Shown here piece after piece: positions 54,464-64,000 of a DNA stretch of 64,000 nt. Position numbers and translations under genes: made by a program. The stretch lies in the NCBI GenBank assembly GCA_905221605.1, contig CAJNDS010002620.1, positions 248,001 to 312,000 of the forward strand, read 5' to 3'. Each line of letters begins with the position of its first letter. Position 1 is the first letter of the stretch. The stretch is from Symbiodinium natans. Its lineage: Eukaryota > Sar > Dinophyceae > Suessiales > Symbiodiniaceae. The notes under the pieces were generated by a model that was not told where the DNA came from, did not search any database, and worked only from the letters and a program-made list of their open reading frames with translations.

Positions 54464-54685
54464 CTGTCTTGAGAACCCTAAAGGTGCATGCCCCTCTATA
54501 GTACATAGTCGAGGACATAATCGGGCCTTTTAAAGGGCTCCCGCGCATCCCAAGTCACAAGCACAAGGCTTGCAGATACGGGTCCCAAGTCCCAACTATC
54601 AGGATGCTGATGCAAAAACCCTCAATGATGTACCAAAATTTTCAGAAACCCCGTCTGCGCCCCTAGTCCAGAACACAGAGCTTGG

Positions 54686-54741
54686 TGCGTGGGTATGTGG
54701 GTGTGTGGGTGTGCGGGTGTGTGGGCGTGTGGGTGTGTGGG
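54686..54741. repeat. GTGGGTGT-type repeat
   Basis: GTGTGGGT and GCGGGTGT units in about 55 bp. No coding meaning. Confidence 0.85.
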
Positions 54742-55122
54742 TAAGCTCTAGGTCTCATTGGGTTGTTATAGCTACTTCGATCATAGTTTCTTTTGCCGCT
54801 GCCAAAAGCCTCAACTCACGTCCGTTTATTCCTAGCCGCATCATTTAAGACGAGGTCTGGGTTTATCGGTACGTCTGTTTCAATATCCGGTCGGTCACAT
54901 CAGAGCTGCTAGGGCTTCTGGCGGTGACGTTACAACTATGTGCGGCTATTGTTCCGGTCCCGTTGGGTCTGGGTTACAGGTTTGCGTGTTAACCATGCAT
55001 CGCACATGTGAACGTGAACCGGAATTAGAAAAGAATCCTCGATCCTAAACCCTGCACCCTAGACCCTAAACCCTCACACCGTGCATGCAAAGACTCTGCG
55101 CCCCTAGTCCAGTGCATGACAC

Positions 55123-55303
55123 GTAGTGTGGCTGCTCCTCTTCAAGCCGTTCCTCAACGTCTGCACCTCTCGGATCGAGATTCGTCTAGTTTCTGACGAC
55201 AGCCTCGACCCTCAGCCAACTGACCCCGGCCTGCACGCAGCAAGGCCTGGCAGGGGCCCTCAGAGCCGGAAGCGGCCGCGCAGTGCAGCGCGGTGCGCTT
55301 CTC
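55123..55303 (-). CDS. Ankyrin-repeat exons joined by a GC-AG intron
   Basis: Exon 55231-55303 (acceptor TCCTGTGAG) reads EKRTALHCAAASGSEG, PCQALLRAG. Exon 55123-55166 (acceptor TCCGAGAG) continues GADVEERLEEEQPHY up to a GT donor (CACTAC|GTGTCA). T-A-L-H-x-A-A-x-x-G and A-L-L-x-x-G-A-D-V are the two halves of the ankyrin consensus, and the 64-nt intron between them must use a GC donor (GCAG|GCCGGG) to keep it. Ankyrin repeats are protein-binding scaffolds; the partner cannot be told. One full repeat is visible here. Confidence 0.7.
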
Positions 55304-55759
55304 CTCACAGGAACTGGCGCGGTGGGTGTGCATGTTTGCCTATTTCTGACGGCACACTGGCAACCACCTTTGAGATCCTTTGAGCATAGAGCACACGATT
55401 CCCCAATATGACGGTTGCAACGGTCAGTGACAGTTAGTAGGCAGTCTGCGCTTGTCCACGCCATCCAAACTTCCACTACGCAGCTTGTCTTGTTCTAAGT
55501 CTGCCACCGCAAACCAAGCAACCGTGCACCTGAACCGTGAAAGCCTTCAACTCTCTCCTTTTCTGTGAAAGTGCCTAGCGTAGTTCGAGAGAGAAGTGTT
55601 CGCCGGGGCATATCCACGAGACGTAAGGCTACGGTAATATGAACAGCTACAGCCATTTGGCAAGTTGGGAGAGCAAGTATGATTCCCTGCAGATGCTTGT
55701 GTCATCGGCACGACAAGCCAAGGAAGCCTCGCACGCAACAGCTCAGAGACACTTCAGTC

Positions 55760-55824
55760 CAGAAGCGGCAGACCGACATGCGCTGCACCGTGCTGCGGCG
55801 TCTGCCGCAGTGTATCGCGGTTGT
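55760..55824 (-). CDS. Probable ankyrin-repeat exon
   Basis: After TTTCTGCAG the minus strand reads NRDTLRQTPQHGAAHVG then LPLL, close to the ankyrin pattern D-x-x-G-x-T-P-L-H-x-A-A-x-x-G-x-x-x-x-x-x-L-L. It lies upstream of the ankyrin exons at 55123-55303 on the same strand and is probably an earlier repeat of the same protein. The donor is uncertain (CTTCTG|GACTGA would be a GA type). Confidence 0.5.
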
Positions 55825-55829
55825 CTGCA

Positions 55830-56390
55830 GAAATCGATCCAAAGGAGAGGAAGGAGGTGGGGGTGTTCCAGGTCTCACCCCCAACGCGTGCCTCTGCACT
55901 CGAACTAACGAATGTTGGCTGAGCTGCGCCTGCCAGAAAGTGCACTCCTTCTCTGTGTGTGTGTGTGTGTGTGCGTGCGTGCGACCTGCCAGCTGCTGTC
56001 AGGAAGCGGGCAAACCGCGCCGAGCGACGACAATGGTGCTGCACCTGGCACGACGCGAGGCTTAGTCCCAACCCCTAAACAGCTCTGTACGCTTCAGCAT
56101 GCTCACAACGCCCGTCCCGGCTACATCCTGGCGAAAGACGGCCCGTCCTCAGGAGGGGAAGTTTGGGCTGGGCCCCCGATGACAACGAACCACGGAGAGA
56201 CCTAACCGCTTCGCGCTGATGGTTTTATGAGGAGGCCAATAAGCACCACTACTCACATCCTGACCTCTGCTCCGTACAGTAACCTGGAAACACAGCGCTG
56301 GCAAAAGCGCCTCCATCGCAGTCGCTTCTGGGCGCGGGGGAAGCCTCCTTGTGAGACGTTAAGGGCATCACTGACAATGAGTGATGCGCA
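55830..56390. other. No gene confidently placed
   Basis: A short GT tract lies at about 55956-55980. Minus-strand sequence at 56287-56360 could encode a few residues of an upstream ankyrin exon (DALNVSQGGFPRAQKR), but there is no clear repeat or splice support. Confidence 0.4.
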
Positions 56391-56394
56391 TGTA

Positions 56395-57036
56395 TGTTGT
56401 GCGTTGCGTGCTGCGCGTTGCGTGCTGCGTGTTGCGTGTTGCGTGTTGCGTGTTGCGTGTTGTGTGTTGTGTGTTGTGTGTTGCGGGCTGCGTGTTGTCT
56501 GCGCGGTGTGTGTCGTGAGTTGTGGGCTGTCTGTCATTTGCTGCATAACGCGTGCTGCGTGTTGCGTGTTGCGCGTTGCGCGTTGCGTGTTGCGTGTTGC
56601 GTGTTGCGTGCTGCGTGTTGCGTGTTGCGTGTGTTGTGTGCTGTGTGTTGTATGTTGAGCGTTGCGCGGTGTGTGTTGCGTGTTGCGTGTTGTGTGTTGT
56701 GTGTTGTGTGTTGTGTGACGCGCGTCGTGTGTTGTGTGTTGCGTGTTGTGTGATCTGTGTTGCCAGAAAGCGCACTCCTTCTCACCCCGCCTGCCCCTCA
56801 CCCTCACGCAGTCCCACCGCTAGCACACGGAGCACCCCGTTCGTATTCCGTGTTGCGTGTTGCGTGTGTTGCGTGTTGCGTGTGTTGCGTGTTGCGTGTT
56901 GCGTGTTGTGTGTGTTGTGTGTGTTGTGTGTTGTGTGTGTTGTGTGTTGCGCGTTGTGTGTTGTGTGTTGTGTGTTGTGCGTTGCGTGTTGCGTGGTGGG
57001 TGGTGTGTGGTGCGTGGTGTGTGTTGTGTGTCTGGT
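56395..57036. repeat. Degenerate GTGTTGC / GTGTTGT heptamer array
   Basis: Two blocks (56395-56762 and 56850-57036) of 7-bp units, mainly GTGTTGC and GTGTTGT, flank about 88 bp of other sequence. That spacer begins CCAGAAAGCGCACTCCTTCT, matching CCAGAAAGTGCACTCCTTCT at 55934, next to a GT tract. Cys/Val-rich or Thr/His/Asn-rich translations are artefacts. Confidence 0.9.
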
Positions 57037-57092
57037 CGGCCGTTAAGGATAATTGAAATAATTTTTTTGATTTTCCCATCCAAATTTCTCAT

Positions 57093-59841
57093 GTGTTTCT
57101 TCTGGACTTGACGTTTAAATTGACTAATTTGCATCGAGGCTATCCAACTTTCTAAGAGACCAATTTGCATCGAGGACATCCAGCTTCCAGCTTTCCAAAA
57201 AAGCTAGACACCGATCATCCCGAAAGCAATCAGTGCGGAGATATCAACTGACACGTATAGCTGGTTGTGTTGTCAGTGCGGTGATCGTGGTGTGGTGTAG
57301 TAGGCTAGAAGCAGATGCGGTGTCGACGGCAGAGAGAGCGCGAAACGCAAAGAAGATGAAATTAACAGGCAGCGTAGAGAAGCGGTGTAGCTGAGGGGAT
57401 GGTAGCGCGGCGATGGTAATGGGGCGATGGTCATGTGGTGATGGTAAGCGAATTCAGGGACCATGGTATTTGCGATGGTTTTGGAACCAGCGAATTCGGG
57501 GACCATGGTATTTGCGATGGTTAATTGGAAACAGCGAATTCCAGGACCATGGTATATTTTCGATGTTTTGGAAGCAGCGAATTCTTTCCAGCCACTGAAA
57601 CTCCGGGCGTCCGCAGCGTAACTACGTTTGTACTACAAAAGTCGACTTTCCAGCCACGGAAGCTCCGGGCGTCCCCGGCGCGCTACATTGTGCTGCAAAA
57701 GTCGACTTTTCAGCCACGGAAGCTTTCCAGCCATGGAAGCTCCGGGCGTCCCCAGCGTACTACGCCTGTGCTACAAAAGCCGACTTTCCAGCCACAGACG
57801 CTCCGGGCGTCCGCGGCGTACTACATTTGTACTACAAAGGTCGACTTTCCAGCCACGGAAGCTCCGGGCGTCCGCGGCGTGCTACATTTGTACTACAAAA
57901 GTCGACCAGCCACGGCAGCTCCGGGCGTCCCCGGCGTACTACGTCTGTACTACAAAAGTCGACTTTCCAGGCTCCGATATGCACGATCCCCGCAGAGGGT
58001 GCGCGGTTCAGTTCCAAAATTTGCGAAAACGCACAGCGGGAGCGCTCCGACAGGCACGCTCTGCGGGGGCGCACGGTTCAGTTCCAACCAGGATGGGCTA
58101 TTAGGCCCTATGATCACCATAATCAACCCTATAAAGGGCCTTTTTTAGGGGTTATAAGGTATAATAGCCCGTCCTGGAAAATGCGCGAAAACGCACAGCG
58201 GGAGCGCTTCGACACGCCCGATCCCCGCAGAGGGTGCGACAGGCCACTCAAGACAACGCAAAAACGCGCAGCGGGAGCGCTCCGACACGCACGATCCCCG
58301 CAGAGGGTGCGCGTGTAAGATCCAAAATGCGCGAAAACGCACAGCGGGAGCGCTCCGACACGCGCGATCCCCGTAGAGGGTTCAACAGACCACTCAAGAA
58401 TAAGCAAACTCAAGAATACGCAAAAACGCACAGCGGGAGCCCGCCGACACGCGCGATCCCCGCAGATGGGTGCATCGCGCTAGCCGCAGCGAAACCCACC
58501 CCAGCTTAAGAAACAAGAGAGCATTCAATAGACACCGTACAGAAGCGATGCAGCTGAGATGGTACTGTGGTGATGGTAGTGTGGCGGCCTTAGTGTAGTG
58601 ATGGAAGTGTGGTGGTGGTAGTGTGGTGGTGGTAGCGTAGTGATTAGTGTGGTGAAGGTAGTGTGGCGGTGGTAGGCTGGGCGAACGTTTCTTTTCTCTC
58701 CGGAGAACCCTTCGCTGGAGCTTTCGGGAACTCAAAGACTAATTCGCGTCGAGGACATCCAACTTTCTCACTTATTTCTTCTGGATATTAGTTCGCGTCG
58801 AGGACGTTTCAAGGGGGAGGGTCTTTAAGGGGAGTTCGCCCAATTTCCTTTCCCCCCCGGAAAGGCAACTGAATTACGGGGAGTTCGCCCAATTTCCTTT
58901 GTCCCCCGGAAAGGCAACTGAATTAAGGGGAGTTCGCCCAATTTTCTTTCCCCCCTTTATCCCGAAAAAGGCAACTGAAAAGACAACTGGGTCTTGCACC
59001 GCGAAAAAACCAGACGTCCGGGTGAGGTCTGGTTCAAAAACCAAGTTCTCACTGCAACAGTGTTGCCGCTGCCTGCCCCCTTACACGCGCAAGATTCAAT
59101 CGCTGCCAGAGTCTGGACAGCCCGCGAGCCTCCCCAGGATCCCTATAACTTCAAACTGGTTTAGGTTTTATTAGGGTTTAGGGTGTGGGTTTTAGGGCTA
59201 AATTTGGGTTTAGTTGTAGGGTGTGATACAAATCAATGGGCCTCAAACAGGCTTTGCCAGGAAACCCCAAACCCCAAACCCCAAACCCCCAAACCCAACC
59301 AACACAACATTCCCCCCCCTGGGACCATCGGTCCCGTTGACCCTGGGGTCCATCGGGACCATCGGTCCCCATGAAAACTTAACCCAAACCCTGAAAAGCT
59401 GCAGTGGCCGCCGTTCATGAAGTCCACCGCCAGACATGGATGGGTGTTGGGTTTGGGGGTTTAGGGTTTAGGGTTTTAGGGTCTTAGGGTTCTCGGGCTT
59501 GTCTCGCAGTCTGTGGTTTGAGGGTTTTTGTGGCTTTAGGAGTTTGGGATTTACCACGGCTTTGGGGTCTATGACTTGGGGCATTGAGGGTTTGAGGGTT
59601 TAGGTGGGTTGCGGTTGAAGGGCTTGGGTTGGGGCCCGAAACTTCCTCCAGCACTGCCTACCTAAACCCTTTAAACCCTAAACCCTAACCCTGTTTTGGG
59701 GGCTTGGGAAAAAGCTTTTAAAGGATGATACTTCCACCCGAAACCCTAAGTAAGACCCTATTTGGCTAGGCTGTTTTGTTCTTAAGGTGTGGGTTGTGAG
59801 CTTTTATATTCGTTTGGTTAGGGTTCAGGCGTCGGGGTTTG
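57093..59841. repeat. 2.75-kb tandem duplication, copy 1
   Basis: The 2749-bp unit starts GTGTTTCTTCTGGACTTGAC and ends GGCGTCGGGGTTTG. Inside, in order, are GATGGT-type repeats, a 42-bp minisatellite (GGACCATGGTATTTGCGATG, GTTTTGGAACCAGCGAATTC), 60-bp units (AGCCACGGAAGCTCCGGGCG, TCCGCGGCGTACTAC), GGGAGCGCTCCGACACGC repeats and TTTAGGG-type sequence. It is followed immediately by copy 2. No credible gene is present. Confidence 0.95.
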
Positions 59842-62599
59842 GTGTTTCTTCTGGACTTGACGTTTAAATTGACTAATTTGCATCGAGGCTATCCAACTTT
59901 CTAAGAGACCAATTTGCATCGAGGACATCCAGCTTCCAGCTTTCCAAAAAAGCTAGACACCGATCATCCCGAAAGCAATCAGTGCGGAGATATCAACTGA
60001 CACGTATAGCTGGTTGTGTTGTCAGTGCGGTGATCGTGGTGTGGTGTAGTAGGCTAGAAGCAGATGCGGTGTCGACGGCAGAGAGAGCGCGAAACGCAAA
60101 GAAGATGAAATTAACAGGCAGCGTAGAGAAGCGGTGTAGCTGAGGGGATGGTAGCGCGGCGATGGTAATGGGGCGATGGTCATGTGGTGATGGTAAGCGA
60201 ATTCAGGGACCATGGTATTTGCGATGGTTTTGGAACCAGCGAATTCGGGGACCATGGTATTTGCGATGGTTAATTGGAAACAGCGAATTCCAGGACCATG
60301 GTATATTTTCGATGTTTTGGAAGCAGCGAATTCTTTCCAGCCACTGAAACTCCGGGCGTCCGCAGCGTAACTACGTTTGTACTACAAAAGTCGACTTTCC
60401 AGCCACGGAAGCTCCGGGCGTCCCCGGCGCGCTACATTGTGCTGCAAAAGTCGACTTTTCAGCCACGGAAGCTTTCCAGCCATGGAAGCTCCGGGCGTCC
60501 CCAGCGTACTACGCCTGTGCTACAAAAGCCGACTTTCCAGCCACAGACGCTCCGGGCGTCCGCGGCGTACTACATTTGTACTACAAAGGTCGACTTTCCA
60601 GCCACGGAAGCTCCGGGCGTCCGCGGCGTGCTACATTTGTACTACAAAAGTCGACCAGCCACGGCAGCTCCGGGCGTCCCCGGCGTACTACGTCTGTACT
60701 ACAAAAGTCGACTTTCCAGGCTCCGATATGCACGATCCCCGCAGAGGGTGCGCGGTTCAGTTCCAAAATTTGCGAAAACGCACAGCGGGAGCGCTCCGAC
60801 AGGCACGCTCTGCGGGGGCGCACGGTTCAGTTCCAACCAGGATGGGCTATTAGGCCCTATGATCACCATAATCAACCCTATAAAGGGCCTTTTTTAGGGG
60901 TTATAAGGTATAATAGCCCGTCCTGGAAAATGCGCGAAAACGCACAGCGGGAGCGCTTCGACACGCCCGATCCCCGCAGAGGGTGCGACAGGCCACTCAA
61001 GACAACGCAAAAACGCGCAGCGGGAGCGCTCCGACACGCACGATCCCCGCAGAGGGTGCGCGTGTAAGATCCAAAATGCGCGAAAACGCACAGCGGGAGC
61101 GCTCCGACACGCGCGATCCCCGTAGAGGGTTCAACAGACCACTCAAGAATAAGCAAACTCAAGAATACGCAAAAACGCACAGCGGGAGCCCGCCGACACG
61201 CGCGATCCCCGCAGATGGGTGCATCGCGCTAGCCGCAGCGAAACCCACCCCAGCTTAAGAAACAAGAGAGCATTCAATAGACACCGTACAGAAGCGATGC
61301 AGCTGAGATGGTACTGTGGTGATGGTAGTGTGGCGGCCTTAGTGTAGTGATGGAAGTGTGGTGGTGGTAGTGTGGTGGTGGTAGCGTAGTGATTAGTGTG
61401 GTGAAGGTAGTGTGGTGGTGGTAGGCTGGTGTGCTTGGGCGAACGTTTCTTTTCTCTCCGGAGAACCCTTCGCTGGAGCTTTCGGGAACTCAAAGACTAA
61501 TTCGCGTCGAGGACATCCAACTTTCTCACTTATTTCTTCTGGATATTAGTTCGCGTCGAGGACGTTTCAAGGGGGAGGGTCTTTAAGGGGAGTTCGCCCA
61601 ATTTCCTTTCCCCCCCGGAAAGGCAACTGAATTACGGGGAGTTCGCCCAATTTCCTTTGTCCCCCGGAAAGGCAACTGAATTAAGGGGAGTTCGCCCAAT
61701 TTTCTTTCCCCCCTTTATCCCGAAAAAGGCAACTGAAAAGACAACTGGGTCTTGCACCGCGAAAAAACCAGACGTCCGGGTGAGGTCTGGTTCAAAAACC
61801 AAGTTCTCACTGCAACAGTGTTGCCGCTGCCTGCCCCCTTACACGCGCAAGATTCAATCGCTGCCAGAGTCTGGACAGCCCGCGAGCCTCCCCAGGATCC
61901 CTATAACTTCAAACTGGTTTAGGTTTTATTAGGGTTTAGGGTGTGGGTTTTAGGGCTAAATTTGGGTTTAGTTGTAGGGTGTGATACAAATCAATGGGCC
62001 TCAAACAGGCTTTGCCAGGAAACCCCAAACCCCAAACCCCAAACCCCCAAACCCAACCAACACAACATTCCCCCCCCTGGGACCATCGGTCCCGTTGACC
62101 CTGGGGTCCATCGGGACCATCGGTCCCCATGAAAACTTAACCCAAACCCTGAAAAGCTGCAGTGGCCGCCGTTCATGAAGTCCACCGCCAGACATGGATG
62201 GGTGTTGGGTTTGGGGGTTTAGGGTTTAGGGTTTTAGGGTCTTAGGGTTCTCGGGCTTGTCTCGCAGTCTGTGGTTTGAGGGTTTTTGTGGCTTTAGGAG
62301 TTTGGGATTTACCACGGCTTTGGGGTCTATGACTTGGGGCATTGAGGGTTTGAGGGTTTAGGTGGGTTGCGGTTGAAGGGCTTGGGTTGGGGCCCGAAAC
62401 TTCCTCCAGCACTGCCTACCTAAACCCTTTAAACCCTAAACCCTAACCCTGTTTTGGGGGCTTGGGAAAAAGCTTTTAAAGGATGATACTTCCACCCGAA
62501 ACCCTAAGTAAGACCCTATTTGGCTAGGCTGTTTTGTTCTTAAGGTGTGGGTTGTGAGCTTTTATATTCGTTTGGTTAGGGTTCAGGCGTCGGGGTTTG
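59842..62599. repeat. 2.75-kb tandem duplication, copy 2
   Basis: This copy is 2758 bp long. The visible differences from copy 1 are a 9-bp insertion near 61431 (TGTGCTTGG) and a G-to-T type change nearby (GTGGCGG versus GTGGTGG). Near-identity over 2.7 kb means a very recent duplication, or an assembly artefact. Confidence 0.95.
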
Positions 62600-62719
62600 T
62601 GCCTTGGGTTTTTTATGTTCAAGTTGATGGTTGACACGTTAGTATGTGGAGCCATCCCTTGCCATTAAAATCGGTTGCAGGCTGTGCTTCCCCTGAGCGC
62701 CTGCCTCGACGTCGACCTC

Positions 62720-63060
62720 AAGTACAAACGTAGTACTACCGTAGTACGCCGGGGACTGGGGACGCCCGGAGCTTCCGTGGCTGGAAAGTCGACTTTTTAG
62801 TACAAACGTAGTATGCCGCGGACGCCCGGAGCTTCAGTGGCTGGAAAGTCGACTTTTGTAGTACAAATGTAGTACGCCGCGGACGCCCGGAGCTTCCGTG
62901 GCTGGAAAGACGACTTTTGTAGTACAAACGTATTACGCCGGGGACGCCCGGAGCTTCAGTGGCTGGAAAGTCGACTTTTGTAGTACAACGTAGTACGCTG
63001 CGGACGCCCGGAGCTTCAGTGGCTGGAAAGTCGACTTTTGTAGTACACAAACGTGGTACG
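62720..63060 (-). repeat. 60-bp minisatellite, inverted relative to the duplication
   Basis: Five to six units of GTAGTACGCCGCGGACGCCC, GGAGCTTCCGTGGCTGGAAA, GTCGACTTTT at 60-61-bp spacing. They are the reverse complement of the units at 57590-57970 and 60340-60720. Confidence 0.95.
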
Positions 63061-63780
63061 CCGTGGTCCCCGAATTCGTTGGTTCCAAAACCATCGCAAA
63101 CACCATGGTCCCCGAATTCGCTGGTTCCAAAACCATGGCAAATACCACGATCCCCGAATTCGCTTACCATCACCACATTACCATCACCACATTACCATCA
63201 CCCATTTGCATGGTCCCCGAATTCCCTGGTTCTAAAACCTTCACAAATACCTTGGTCCCCGAATTCGCTGTTTTCAAAACCTTCGCAAATACCATGGTCC
63301 CCGAATTCGCTGCTTCCAAAACCATCGCAAATGCCACGGTCCTCGAATTCGCTGTTTCCAAAACCATCGCAAATACCATGGTCCCCGAATTCGCTGGTTC
63401 CAAAACCATCGCAAATACCATGGTCCCCGAATTCGCTGGCTCCAAAACCATCGCAAGTACCATGGTCCCCGAATTCGCTTACCGTCACCACATTACCATC
63501 ACCCCATTACCGTCACCGCGCTACCACCTCGCAAATAGCACGGTCCCCGAATTCCCTGGTTCCAAAACCTTCACGAATACCACGGTCCCCGAATTCGCTG
63601 TTTCCAAAACCTTCGCAAACACCATGGTCCCAGAATTCGCTGCTTCCAAACCATCGCAAATATACCATGGTCCTCGAATTTCGCTGTTTCCAAACCATCG
63701 CAAATATACCACGGTCCTCGAATTTCGCTGTTTCCAAAACCATCGCAAATACCATGGTCCCCGAATTCGAGCTGCTGCCA
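63060..63780 (-). repeat. 42-bp minisatellite, inverted relative to the duplication
   Basis: About 14 units of CCATGGTCCCCGAATTCGCT, GGTTCCAAAACCATCGCAAA, TA at 42-bp spacing, broken by ACCATCACCACATT sequence near 63165-63210 and 63475-63530. They are the reverse complement of the units at 57455-57580 and 60204-60330. The 42-bp period is 14 codons, which keeps several frames open (up to 286 codons) without implying a protein. Confidence 0.95.
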
Positions 63781-64000
63781 TTCTACAAGGAGGTCCAAAA
63801 TTCACTTTTTTATGAATAAAAGTGTGTTTGGGCTTTCCCGAACCATTGGAAGCAACAACCCTGACATTAAGTCCATTATAGCAAACTTGCTTTCAACTGG
63901 CATTTCAGCTTGGGCATGCCCCACTCTTTTTTTAAACTGAAAAAAGTGTTTTTGGGCTTGCCTAAACCATTGCAAGACAACAGCCCTGACATTGAGTCCC
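63781..64000. other. Right edge, no gene recognised
   Basis: Sequence after the 42-bp array. A motif TTTGGGCTTxCCxxAACCATTG, followed by AGCAACAACCCTGACATT or a close relative, occurs twice (about 63828-63875 and 63952-64000), so a further repeat may start here and continue beyond the window. Confidence 0.6.

Noticed and set aside
56227-57179. Cys/Val-rich and Thr/His/Asn-rich frames of up to 184 codons
   Set aside because: They are translations of the GTGTTGC heptamer array in several frames.
57525-61067. Identical pairs of 158-207-codon frames in the 2.75-kb duplication
   Set aside because: They run through 42-bp and 60-bp minisatellites, several frames are open at once, and identity simply reflects the DNA duplication.
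62959-63819. 286- and 250-codon frames with 14-residue periodicity
   Set aside because: A 42-bp unit keeps three frames open; no single frame is favoured.

Overview
This window looks like nuclear DNA of a dinoflagellate (Symbiodiniaceae-like; the genus cannot be fixed from sequence alone). Three lines of evidence agree. Telomere-type TTTAGGG/CCCTAAA tracts are scattered inside the window. Coding sequence is broken into very short exons. Where protein domains let splice sites be placed, about half the introns use GC or GA donors instead of GT, always end in AG, and usually have a G as the first base of the next exon, a pattern described for dinoflagellates. No bacterial operons, RBS-driven genes, tRNA, rRNA or CRISPR arrays are visible. 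Most long open frames here are repeat artefacts; the real genes are chains of small exons, assembled by hand from domain periodicity and reading phase.

Layout. 0-3.7 kb: unassigned sequence with one 191-codon minus-strand frame. 3.7-12.4 kb: one huge satellite, about 125 copies of a 69-bp unit. 12.4-12.85 kb: degenerate short repeats. 12.84-14.89 kb: a minus-strand MORN-repeat gene resolved into at least 13 micro-exons. 15-20 kb: scattered exon-like pieces on both strands, a small inverted-repeat element and simple repeats. 20.4-22.85 kb: a 52-bp minisatellite split by 1.2 kb of other sequence. 23-25.2 kb: TTTATTTC, CA and CCCCTC repeats. 25.3-26.1 kb: a small minus-strand gene with a well-defined end. 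28.1-28.75 kb: a hairpin element and a TATTAC array. 30.6-31.95 kb: further minus-strand exons.

32.0-48.8 kb: a minus-strand surface-protein locus. It has two PA14-type domains, cysteine-rich exons and, at the low-coordinate end, a single transmembrane helix with a short basic tail. Its introns carry telomere-like repeats, an RNase H-type retroelement remnant and, in one inferred 6-kb GC-AG intron, three 1.5-kb tandem duplicates plus a long-terminal-inverted-repeat element. 50.5-51.8 kb: exons of a second cysteine-rich protein with a membrane segment. 53.9-55.8 kb: an acidic C-terminal gene end and ankyrin-repeat exons. 56.4-57.0 kb: a degenerate GTGTTGC heptamer array. 57.09-62.60 kb: a nearly perfect 2.75-kb tandem duplication. 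62.7-63.8 kb: minisatellites that are the reverse complement of those in the duplication, so the end of the window can fold back on itself.

The better-supported genes are on the minus strand (MORN, 25-kb gene, PA14 locus, ankyrin and acidic genes), consistent with unidirectional gene blocks; a few plus-strand exons near 18-19.5 kb are the exception. Exon joins are inferences from phase and domain spacing; no transcript data were available.
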